This document shows, piece by piece, positions 1 through 6,486 of a stretch of DNA of 6,719 nt. The position numbers and the translations under genes were made by a program. The stretch covers positions 1 through 6,719 of the forward strand of contig JAJAZM010000130.1 of the NCBI GenBank assembly GCA_026785645.1, written 5' to 3'. Source of the DNA: Sphingomonas bacterium (GTDB taxonomy: Bacteria > Pseudomonadota > Alphaproteobacteria > Sphingomonadales > Sphingomonadaceae). Each line of letters begins with the position of its first letter. Position 1 is the first letter of the stretch. The notes under the pieces are model-generated. The model saw nothing but the letters and a program-made list of their open reading frames with translations. It was not told the origin of the DNA and ran no database searches.

Positions 1-1
1 C

Positions 2-679
2 GGCTGGCTCGACGAGGAAATGGAGCGGCTGGCCGACCCGTCGAGCTTCGCTTACCCGCCCGAGGATGCGTGGAAGCGTCTCAAGATGCCCGGTCGCAAC
101 CCGCAGCTGCTCGGCCGGTTGAAGGCGATCGCCGGGTGGCGCGAGACCGAGGCGCGCAACAAGAATCTGCCGCGCGGTCGAATCCTCAAGGACGACACGC
201 TGGGCGAGCTTGCCGCGCATCCGCCCAAGACCCAGGACGATCTGGGCAAGGTTCGCGGGCTGTCGGCGGGCTGGCGCAATAATGATATCGGAGGCCGTCT
301 GATGCAGGCGCTGGCCACGGCCAAGCCGGTGCCGCCCGACGAACTTCCCCAGCGCGACTTGAAGCGCCCCGGGTTGACCAAGGATTCGTCGTTGGTGTCA
401 GATTTGCTCAAGTTGCTGCTCAAGATTCGCTCGCGCGATACCGGGGTCGCGCCCAAATTGATCGCGCGCTCGGACGAACTCGAGGCGCTGGCCGGCGGGG
501 TCCGCGACGGGCTCAACATCCTGACCGGCTGGCGGTTCGATCAATTTGGGAGCGACGCGCTCGACCTGGTTGAAGGACGGCTTGCATTCGGCATCGTCGA
601 TGGCAAATTGGTGATGACCAAGACCGCCAAGGTGCCCGAGGCCAAGCTGCCCGAAGAAAGCGAGACGATCGATGCGTAA
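2..679 (+). CDS. rnd: Ribonuclease D, C-terminal part (5' end outside window)
   Basis: RNase D is a cytoplasmic 3'-to-5' exoribonuclease of the DEDD family that trims tRNA 3' ends and other structured RNAs. Only the last ~225 codons are present; the frame is open from base 2 and stops with TAA at 677-679. The catalytic DEDD domain lies upstream and cannot be seen. What remains is the family's C-terminal half. The first HRDC domain carries the characteristic stretch WRETEARNKNLPRGRILKDD (about 137-199), preceded by the typical LADPSSFAYPPEDAWKRLK (about 32-88). A second HRDC-like helical region spans about 401-600, followed by a short charged tail. The HRDC domains are thought to help bind RNA. 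The ATG at 20 is internal, because the preceding residues (GWLDEE) fit the family. The last 8 bases overlap the next gene, so the two are probably co-transcribed. Confidence 0.93.
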   Translation, partial: GWLDEEMERLADPSSFAYPPEDAWKRLKMPGRNPQLLGRLKAIAGWRETEARNKNLPRGRILKDDTLGELAAHPPKTQDDLGKVRGLSAGWRNNDIGGRLMQALATAKPVPPDELPQRDLKRPGLTKDSSLVSDLLKLLLKIRSRDTGVAPKLIARSDELEALAGGVRDGLNILTGWRFDQFGSDALDLVEGRLAFGIVDGKLVMTKTAKVPEAKLPEESETIDA

Positions 680-956
680 CCTGTCGCTGTTGTTCGCCGC
701 CCCGCTCGCCGCCTGCACGAGCATCCAGCCCGCCCCCGCTGTCCCGACGGGCGATGCCTGTTCGACTGCCGCGCTCGGCCGCTATGTCGGCCAGCCTGTG
801 ACCAGCGAGCTTGCTGGCCGGATGTTGCGCGAGACGGGCAAGACCGCGCTTCGCTGGGTCCGCCCGGGGATGATGGTGACGATGGACTTTCGCGAGGATC
901 GACTGACGGTCTACCTTGACGCTTCCAACAAGGTCGAACGCGCCAGCTGCACCTAG
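672..956 (+). CDS. I78-family peptidase inhibitor, putative lipoprotein
   Basis: This 94-residue protein matches the small Inhibitor_I78 family, whose founding members inhibit serine proteases. The family signature is clear: GDAC near residues 27-30, then RWVRPGMMVTMDF (61-73) and REDRLTVYLD (74-83), ending with Cys93. Cys30 and Cys93 are placed to form the expected disulfide. The N-terminus is a short hydrophobic signal (residues 3-14) ending in a lipobox-like LAAC with Cys15, so I infer export and lipid attachment in the envelope. The signal is short and has only Arg2 as positive charge, so plain secretion is also possible. The ATG lies in the last codons of rnd (8-base overlap, different frame), which suggests translation from the rnd transcript; there is no strong ribosome site. 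The target protease is unknown. Its stop overlaps the stop of the convergent ppx gene. Confidence 0.85.
   Translation: MRNLSLLFAAPLAACTSIQPAPAVPTGDACSTAALGRYVGQPVTSELAGRMLRETGKTALRWVRPGMMVTMDFREDRLTVYLDASNKVERASCT
953..956. other. Shared palindromic stop codons of convergent genes
   Basis: The bases CTAG serve both strands. TAG at 954-956 ends the plus-strand I78 inhibitor, and the complement of 953-955 reads TAG and ends ppx on the minus strand. The two genes therefore overlap tail to tail by 4 bp, leaving no room between them for a dedicated intrinsic terminator. Confidence 0.95.
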
Positions 957-2416
957 GCGACCTCGATCTCGGCGCCGCGCCCCGTCGCCTTGCCAAGCTG
1001 TTTCAAGCGTTGCTCGACCGCTTCACCGACCAGTTCGGCATGGCGTTGGGGAATGCGCAGCACGATCCGTTCCTTTTCCAGCGCGATCGAGGTTCTGCGC
1101 AAGGTTGCTTCGGTGCCCGCCGAGAGCCGCTGGGCCAGCCGGATCGCCCGCCCCCATGCCGAGCAGCGTACCTCCTCGCGCGCATCGAGCAGCGCGCTGA
1201 CCTTGCTATCGAACCCCTTGTCGCCGCCGAACGCCGCGCACAACGTCCGCCCGAGCACCGCCCGGCCATGCGCGTCGATCCCCACCCAATTGCCGTGAAG
1301 CGCCAGGTCGACCGCGCGCTCGGCGCGAAAGTCGGGGTGCGCATTCCACGCGAAATCGCTCATCAGGCAGGCTGCCAGCCGCAATCGCCGCGCCGGCGGA
1401 TCGTCGTCGGGAAATAACGGATCGATCCACGCGTCGATCGTCGCGCCATGATCGGCGAACCGTCCGAGCCGGTCACCGACCTCGAGCGCGGCGGCGATCA
1501 GCGGGTCCTGCGCGCGCGTCGTGGGGTCGAGATCGCGGAACAACAGCCCTTCGCGGAGCCCGAACGCCGACACCACCACATCGGCAGGGGCGAAGACGTC
1601 GAACATCGCGTTGAGGATCACCGTCGCCGCCGGCAGCGCGCCGAGGCGGGTCGAGCTCAGCCCGCTGCGTTCCTTCAATTCCACAGGCGTCATGGTGGTG
1701 ATCATCTGTTCGAGCGCGGCGATCCGCTCAGCGGTCAATCGGTGGCCGTGGACGATCGGCAGCGGATGCTTGACCTCCTGCAAATCGAGCCGCGCCAGCG
1801 CCCGGAACGATCCGCCGACGAGGTACAGGCTCATCGTCTTCAACGACCCATCGAGCGCGGTGCCGCGAACCCCCTTGCGGATCGCCGCGGCAATCGCCTT
1901 GCGGCTCGGGCTCGCACCGACGCGCAGAACACCTAGCGGAAGCGACACGCCGGCGCCGAGCCTGCCGCCGTCGACCTGGATCAGTTCAAGGCTTCCGCCG
2001 CCAAGATCGGCCACCACGCCGCGCGCCTCGGGAATGGCCGAGAGCACGCCGAAGCCCGACAATTGGGCTTCCTCGACCCCCGGCACGATGCGCGGCTTCA
2101 GGCCGAGCGCGGTGACCTGCTTGAGGAACGCCGCGCCGTTCGAGGCATCGCGGACCGCTGCGGTGGCGACGGTGTGGACGGTCTTCAATCCCATGTCGCG
2201 CGCCAACTGGCGAAAGCGCGCGATCGCCGCCAATGCGCGCGCCGAGCTTGCCTCGTCGAGCGTACCGTCGCGCTCGATCGACCGGCCAAGCGCGGCGGTG
2301 ACCTTCTCGTTGAACAGATGCGACGGCACGCGCGGAGTCCCGCCGTAAGCGACAAAGCGCACCGAATTGCTGCCGATGTCGATAATCCCGACCGGTCCGA
2401 AGCTGCGCGCCGGCAT
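953..2416 (-). CDS. ppx: Exopolyphosphatase, Ppx/GppA family
   Basis: This 487-residue protein belongs to the ASKHA-fold phosphatases that remove terminal phosphate from polyphosphate (Ppx) and, in some members, from pppGpp (GppA). Visible motifs in order: the first phosphate-binding loop IDIGSNSVR (12-20), ATAAVRDASN (84-93), VEEAQLS with Glu115/116 as the likely catalytic base (114-120), the second phosphate loop DLGGGSLEL (137-145), GG at 201-202, and SAFGLREG (283-290) closing the core. Residues from ~300 to the end form the longer helical, HD-like C-terminal part usual in alphaproteobacterial members. The ATG overlaps the ppk1 stop by one base (TGATG at 2418-2414) with no clear ribosome site, indicating coupling to ppk1. 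Adjacency to ppk1 favours polyphosphate as substrate, but GppA activity cannot be excluded from sequence. Confidence 0.93.
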   Translation of the reverse strand: MPARSFGPVGIIDIGSNSVRFVAYGGTPRVPSHLFNEKVTAALGRSIERDGTLDEASSARALAAIARFRQLARDMGLKTVHTVATAAVRDASNGAAFLKQVTALGLKPRIVPGVEEAQLSGFGVLSAIPEARGVVADLGGGSLELIQVDGGRLGAGVSLPLGVLRVGASPSRKAIAAAIRKGVRGTALDGSLKTMSLYLVGGSFRALARLDLQEVKHPLPIVHGHRLTAERIAALEQMITTMTPVELKERSGLSSTRLGALPAATVILNAMFDVFAPADVVVSAFGLREGLLFRDLDPTTRAQDPLIAAALEVGDRLGRFADHGATIDAWIDPLFPDDDPPARRLRLAACLMSDFAWNAHPDFRAERAVDLALHGNWVGIDAHGRAVLGRTLCAAFGGDKGFDSKVSALLDAREEVRCSAWGRAIRLAQRLSAGTEATLRRTSIALEKERIVLRIPQRHAELVGEAVEQRLKQLGKATGRGAEIEVA

Positions 2417-4545
2417 CAGCCGCCGCCGCGCTGGACGAGCCGCAGCTTGGGCACTTCCTTGCCGCCGAGCGATTGGCCGCGCCCCGACAGCGACGGATTG
2501 TTCATGAAATAATGGTGGAGGTTGAAGTGGCGTTTGCCCGGGACGAGGCGACGATAGCTGCCGTCCGACTGGAGCACCCAGCTTTGCTCGTTATCAATCA
2601 AATTGGCGATCATGACCTGGTCGAGCACCTGCGCATGGACCGTCGGATTCTCGATCGGCAGCAGATATTCGACCCGGCGGTCGAAGTTGCGCGCCATCCA
2701 GTCGGCCGAGGACATGAACACCCGCGCCTTGGGGTTGGGCAGGCGGTGGCCGTTGGCGAAGACGAAGATCCGGCTATGCTCGAGGAACCGTCCGACGATC
2801 GACTTGACGCGGATGTTGGATGACAGGCCGGCCACGCCGGGACGGAGGCAGCATACCCCGCGGATGATCAGGTCGATCTGCACCCCGGCTTCGCTCGCAT
2901 CGTATAATTTGTCGATGATCGCGGCATCGACCAGGCTGTTCATCTTGGCCCAGATCGCGGCCGGCTTGCCCTCTGCCGCATTGGCGATCTCGGAATCGAT
3001 CAGCGACAGGAATTTCTCGCGCAGATTGTGCGGGCTGAGCGTCAGCAATTCGAGCCCCTTGGGCGGGACGTAGCCGGTCGTCAGGTTGAACAATTTGGCG
3101 GCATCGCGCGCGGCGCGGCGGGAGGCGGTAAAGAAGCTCAAATCGGTGTAGATCTTGGCCGTGGTCGGGTGATAATTGCCGGTGCCGAAGTGGCAGTAAG
3201 TGCGGATCGTCCCGCCCTCGCGGCGCATCACCATCGATACCTTGGCGTGGGTCTTCCACTCGACGAAGCCGTAGATCACCTGCACCCCGGCGCGCTCGAG
3301 CCGGCTTGCCCACAGCAGATTCTGCTCCTCGTCGAAGCGCGCCTTCAGCTCGACCACCGCAGTGACCGAAATCCCCGCTTCGGCGGCGGCGACCAACGCA
3401 TCGACGATCGCCGACTGCTTACCCGCGCGATACAAGGTCTGCTTGATTGCCACGACATTGGGATCGTTTGCCGCCTGATGCAGGAACGCGACCACCGCCT
3501 CGAAGCTTTCATAGGGGTGATGGATGATGAAATCCTTGGCGCGAATGGCGGCGAAGATATCGCCGTCATGCTCCATGATGCGCTCCGGAAATCGCGGTGA
3601 GTATGGCGTGAACTTGAGCGCCGGAAGGTCGCTCTCGACCAGTTGCGCCAGGTCCGCGATGCCGATCAGCCCGCCGCTTTCGGTGACCAATGCCGAATCC
3701 GCCCGGGTCCCCTCGCGTACCAGCCTCTCGAGGTCGGACGGGGTGTCATCGTCGAATTCGATCCGGATCACCCGCCCGCGCCGCCGCCGCTGGATCGCCG
3801 AACGGAAGTAACGCACCAGATCCTCGGCCTCGTCGTCGACCTCGATGTCGCTGTCACGAAGGATCCGGAAGGCGCCGTCGGCAACCTTGGTGAAGCCGGG
3901 GAACAGCTGGTCGAAATGGGCGATGATCGCCGCTTCAATGGCGATGAAACGGATCGACCCGCCGCCGCCCGGAAGCGCGATGAAGCGCGGCAGGGTCGAC
4001 GGGATCATCAGCAATTCGGTGACCTGGTAGCGCTCGCGCCCGCGCGACAAGCTGAACACCAACGTAAATCCGCGATTGGGGATGAACGGAAAGGGATGCG
4101 ACGGGTCGATCGCCTGCGGGGTCAGCACCGGCAGGATTTGCTCCCGGAAATGATCCGCCAGCCACAGCGCCTCGGGTCCGGTCAACTGGTCGGCGGTGAT
4201 CACTTCGAGCCCACGCTCGGCCAGCGCGGCGCGAAGCAGGATCCACTCGGTCTGCTGCGCCGCGACCAACGCATCCGCCTGGGTGGCGATGACGTCGAGC
4301 TGCTGGGTCGGGGTCCGTCCGTCGGTCGACAAATCCTCGATCCCGCGCAATTGCTGGCCCTTGAGCCCGGCGACGCGGGTCATGAAGAATTCGTCGATGT
4401 TCGATCCCGAAATCGACAGGAAGCGAAGTCGTTCGAGCAACGGATGCGCGGGATTGGTAGCTTCCTCGAGCACCCGCCGGTTGAACGCCAGCCACGACAA
4501 TTCGCGGTTGAAATAACGGTCGGCGGGGGCGAATTTGGCGGTCAT
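2416..4545 (-). CDS. ppk1: Polyphosphate kinase 1
   Basis: PPK1 reversibly transfers the ATP gamma-phosphate onto a growing polyphosphate chain through a phosphohistidine intermediate. The 709-residue length suits the family. Landmarks: RYFNRELSWLAFNRRVLEEA (10-29), ISGSNIDEFFMTRVAG (45-60), KQTLYRAG (368-375), KARFDEEQNLLWASRLERAG (401-420), KTHAK (431-435), CHFGTGNYHPTTAKIYTDL (451-469), RGVCCLRPG (562-570), RFLEHSRIFVFANG (586-599) and MSSADWMARN (611-620). By comparison with the E. coli enzyme as I recall it, His452 corresponds to the phosphorylated His435 and His590 to His592; Arg373 and Arg403 match the Mg/substrate-binding arginines. All catalytic residues appear intact. A ~45-residue C-terminal tail with NPSLSGRG follows the core and seems typical of alphaproteobacteria. 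The ATG overlaps the hdaA stop (ATGA, 4545-4542) and has a good GGAG ribosome site. Confidence 0.97.
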   Translation of the reverse strand: MTAKFAPADRYFNRELSWLAFNRRVLEEATNPAHPLLERLRFLSISGSNIDEFFMTRVAGLKGQQLRGIEDLSTDGRTPTQQLDVIATQADALVAAQQTEWILLRAALAERGLEVITADQLTGPEALWLADHFREQILPVLTPQAIDPSHPFPFIPNRGFTLVFSLSRGRERYQVTELLMIPSTLPRFIALPGGGGSIRFIAIEAAIIAHFDQLFPGFTKVADGAFRILRDSDIEVDDEAEDLVRYFRSAIQRRRRGRVIRIEFDDDTPSDLERLVREGTRADSALVTESGGLIGIADLAQLVESDLPALKFTPYSPRFPERIMEHDGDIFAAIRAKDFIIHHPYESFEAVVAFLHQAANDPNVVAIKQTLYRAGKQSAIVDALVAAAEAGISVTAVVELKARFDEEQNLLWASRLERAGVQVIYGFVEWKTHAKVSMVMRREGGTIRTYCHFGTGNYHPTTAKIYTDLSFFTASRRAARDAAKLFNLTTGYVPPKGLELLTLSPHNLREKFLSLIDSEIANAAEGKPAAIWAKMNSLVDAAIIDKLYDASEAGVQIDLIIRGVCCLRPGVAGLSSNIRVKSIVGRFLEHSRIFVFANGHRLPNPKARVFMSSADWMARNFDRRVEYLLPIENPTVHAQVLDQVMIANLIDNEQSWVLQSDGSYRRLVPGKRHFNLHHYFMNNPSLSGRGQSLGGKEVPKLRLVQRGGG

Positions 4546-5165
4546 GCGGCGCTCCGCTGGTCGATGATCCCGGCCAGCCCCAGCGCGCGGCGGATGGTCG
4601 GCAACGTCAGCCGAGCGCGTTCGGCAAAGGCATGGCGGTCGATCGCCTCGACCACCCGCTCGGCCGTGACATAGTCGCGGTGGACGCGCTGGGTGATGAA
4701 GCGCAGCGCCTCGCCCGGGATATGCAGCCCGCGATCGGCGAACAGCAATTCGACGAGCGCCGAAAACAGCATGTCGTCAGGCTCGAGGATATGAGTCACC
4801 GGAGTCACCGCGAGGCGAGTCCGCAGATCGGGCAGCGACACCGGCCACGGCGCTTGCCCGTTGGTGATCATCACCAATGGGCGGCCGCTGTCCTGGGCAT
4901 CGTTCCAGGCGTGGAACAACGCCTCCTCGTCATGGCCATCGGCATTGTCGAACAAGCGCCCGCCGACTCGCGTGACGAAGCCGCGCGCCAGCAACGACCG
5001 ACCCGAGCGGCGCGGCCCGGCGAGGATGGTCGCCTTGACCGGCCACATCGCCCATTGCCGGAAATGATCGAAGGCCGCGCGATTGGCGTCGGACAGGATG
5101 AAGCGATGATCCTCCCCGACCTGGGGCCAGTCGAGCGGAAGCGCGATCTGGTCGGCCGCCTTCAC
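4542..5165 (-). CDS. hdaA: HdaA, DnaA regulatory inactivator homologue (AAA+ fold)
   Basis: Hda-type proteins bind the DnaN sliding clamp and stimulate ATP hydrolysis by DnaA, preventing re-initiation of replication. The 207-residue protein has a clamp-binding motif QIALPL at residues 6-11, which also fixes the start: it is a GTG (5165-5163) forming a GTGA overlap with the upstream gene, and the next ATG is far downstream. A Walker A-like loop GPRRSGRS (50-57) has Arg56 where ATPases carry Lys. A Walker B-like FDNAD (72-76) follows after only ~14 residues, so the intervening strand and helix of the AAA+ core look shortened. LPDLRTRL (111-118) matches the region that carries the arginine finger in Hda/DnaA, and the C-terminus is the small helical lid (about 128-197) without an obvious sensor-2 Arg. 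No DNA-binding domain IV is present, which separates it from DnaA. The downstream neighbour is ppk1 (ATGA overlap). Confidence 0.88.
   Translation of the reverse strand: MKAADQIALPLDWPQVGEDHRFILSDANRAAFDHFRQWAMWPVKATILAGPRRSGRSLLARGFVTRVGGRLFDNADGHDEEALFHAWNDAQDSGRPLVMITNGQAPWPVSLPDLRTRLAVTPVTHILEPDDMLFSALVELLFADRGLHIPGEALRFITQRVHRDYVTAERVVEAIDRHAFAERARLTLPTIRRALGLAGIIDQRSAA
4552..4555 (-). promoter_or_regulatory. Shine-Dalgarno site for ppk1
   Basis: Read on the minus strand, GGAG lies 6 bases upstream of the ppk1 ATG, inside the last codons of hdaA. It is the only convincing ribosome-binding site among the operon's overlapping junctions. It supports the ppk1 start and suggests independent re-initiation in addition to coupling. 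Confidence 0.6.
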
Positions 5166-6424
5166 GCTGCGCCGGGGGTTGGCTGTTGCACATTCTCGGT
5201 CGGTGGAGTGGGCTGGGGTGGCGGAGCCAGTGGCGCGACTCCCGGATTGACGCGAAGCGTTCCGCCGACATCGATCACCGACCAGCCGCGCGCCGACAGA
5301 GCGGTCGCAAATGCCTGCGGTTCGCCGCGATAGGTCACCAGCAGGAGCGACCAGCCGCCGATTGCGGTGCTTCGCGGCGACACCGCATCGACCCCGGCGA
5401 TGCCGCGGATCGCACCGAATGCCGAGGACAATCCGGCCTCGTCGCGGGTCAGTATCTGGATCTGGACGATGCGCGCGGCGACGATCGCCTTGGTCGGAGC
5501 GATCTCCTCCTCCTCGACCGGCGGCGGCGGCTCGGCGATGATCAGGCTCGGGTCGCGCGGCAAATTGCCGGTGGCGAGCGCAAGGCTGAACAATTCATCC
5601 ATCCGCGCCACGCCCTCGGCCATCATCCGCGGAATGTCGGCGCTGTCCTTGGCCTGCAGCTTGAACCCGCCGATCACGCGATTATCGGCGCCGTGGCGGG
5701 CGACGAACCGCGCCACTGCCGGACCGCCGGGATATTCGCGGTGAAGCGATGCCTCGGCCACCAATATGTCGGCCGCTCCGTAATAATCGATGATGTTGCG
5801 CCACCAGCGGCGACCGGGGCGAGCGGTCTGAGCGGCGTTGACCAGCAGCGGGTCGACCCCCATCCCGCTGACCCGGACATAATCGATCGGGCTGGTCGAG
5901 GTGCGAAAGCTGGCCCAGGCGCGCTGCCACGGGTTGCGCCGCTCGACGCTGGTCATGGTCGCGCCCGAGATCAGCACCGGGATCAGCAGCATCGGCGCCG
6001 AGCGGCGCGAAATCCCCACGACTCCGAGCAGCTCCCCGGCCCGTGCGCGGTCGAACAGGATGCCGAGATCGGCGATATACCGATTAGGGCCGATCTGCTC
6101 GCGTTCGACGACAATCGAGCTGACCAGCCCGTCGAGCGTCGAATCGCTGAGCGTCGGCGCTTCGGACAGCGGGCGCTTGTGCTGCTTGGCCCACAATGCC
6201 TTGAACCCCTCGCGCTGGGCCACCCGCCACCCGGCGTAGCGCGCATCATTGGCGTCCTTGCCCCCGACATCGACGTGAATGCCGCTGATTTCGAGCGTTC
6301 CCGAGCTGTCGACCGGAAGGATCCCGCGATCGCCCGATTCGAGCTGCGCGGTCACGACTCCGCCAACGACGAGCGCGGCGATCGCGGTGACAGCAAGGAA
6401 GGCGGAGCGCCGCGGCGAAGGCAT
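5162..6424 (-). CDS. DUF2066-like exported or anchored protein of unknown function
   Basis: This protein has 420 residues from the ATG at 6424-6422. An in-frame TTG at 6460 would add 12 residues; I prefer ATG because it gives a conventional signal (Arg5-Arg6, hydrophobic 8-25, possible cleavage near VTAQ at 24-27), though neither start has a clear ribosome site. No enzyme motif is visible. The body (about 37-295) is mixed alpha/beta. A low-complexity linker with PPPP and EEEE (299-307) precedes a compact segment (about 312-393) whose pattern resembles a ferredoxin-like/HMA fold but lacks a CxxC metal site. The last ~25 residues are Pro-rich (APLAPPPQPTPP). Assignment to DUF2066 rests partly on context: as I recall, DUF2066 genes sit between purM and hda in pseudomonads, and the same order appears here. 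It heads the operon, and its stop overlaps the hdaA GTG. The predicted location is periplasmic, possibly inner-membrane anchored. Confidence 0.75.
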   Translation of the reverse strand: MPSPRRSAFLAVTAIAALVVGGVVTAQLESGDRGILPVDSSGTLEISGIHVDVGGKDANDARYAGWRVAQREGFKALWAKQHKRPLSEAPTLSDSTLDGLVSSIVVEREQIGPNRYIADLGILFDRARAGELLGVVGISRRSAPMLLIPVLISGATMTSVERRNPWQRAWASFRTSTSPIDYVRVSGMGVDPLLVNAAQTARPGRRWWRNIIDYYGAADILVAEASLHREYPGGPAVARFVARHGADNRVIGGFKLQAKDSADIPRMMAEGVARMDELFSLALATGNLPRDPSLIIAEPPPPVEEEEIAPTKAIVAARIVQIQILTRDEAGLSSAFGAIRGIAGVDAVSPRSTAIGGWSLLLVTYRGEPQAFATALSARGWSVIDVGGTLRVNPGVAPLAPPPQPTPPTENVQQPTPGAA

Positions 6425-6486
6425 GAAGGGGCTTTTGGCGATATGTTCGTGGAAATCCAAGCGGCTTGTGGCTAGTGGCGGTCGAT
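6425..6486. promoter_or_regulatory. Divergent control region between the hdaA operon and purM
   Basis: These 62 bp are the only true intergenic DNA in the window and lie between genes transcribed away from each other, so promoters for both the minus-strand operon and purM are expected here or just inside the flanking genes. It is less GC-rich than its surroundings. I could not pick a convincing -35/-10 pair on either strand: TTGGCG (6435-6440), and TTGGAT and CATATC read on the minus strand, are weak candidates without proper partners. No GANTC methylation site and no riboswitch-like structure is visible. If the upstream TTG start of the DUF2066-like gene is used, the gap shrinks to 26 bp. 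Confidence 0.5.
6458..6468. repeat. Small inverted repeat CAAGC-G-GCTTG
   Basis: This is a perfect 5-bp inverted repeat around one central base, in the middle of the divergent region. It could be half of an operator-like site, but it is short enough to occur by chance, and its arms do not extend further. It overlaps the alternative TTG start at 6460. Confidence 0.3.

Noticed and set aside
541..996. Minus-strand open frame of 151 codons across the rnd/I78 junction
   Set aside because: It is antisense to two supported genes, and its translation is rich in Arg, Ser and Pro without motifs.
1521..2348. Plus-strand open frame of 275 codons antisense to ppx
   Set aside because: It is opposite an unmistakable Ppx sequence; its Ser/Arg/Pro-rich translation is typical of a complementary frame.
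3643..4674. Plus-strand open frame of 343 codons antisense to ppk1 and the end of hdaA
   Set aside because: It lies opposite the highly conserved catalytic gene ppk1, and its translation shows no family resemblance. It is a shadow frame.
6336..6360. Two GANTC sites (6336-6340 and 6356-6360) early in the DUF2066-like gene, possible CcrM methylation control
   Set aside because: GANTC also occurs elsewhere in the window (for example 5237-5241 and 6141-6145), and none lies in the divergent intergenic region, so there is no case for cell-cycle methylation control here.
6458..6460. TTG as the start of the DUF2066-like protein, giving 432 residues
   Set aside because: It is possible, but it would leave only 26 bp to purM and put a 12-residue polar extension before a normal signal peptide. 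The ATG at 6424 is more economical.
5186..6475. Long plus-strand open frame (429 codons) running antisense to almost all of the DUF2066-like gene
   Set aside because: GC-rich codon bias leaves stop-poor antisense frames. Its translation is low-complexity, rich in Arg, Asp, Gly and Ala, with no recognisable motif, while the minus-strand frame has a signal peptide, domain-like segments and coupled junctions.
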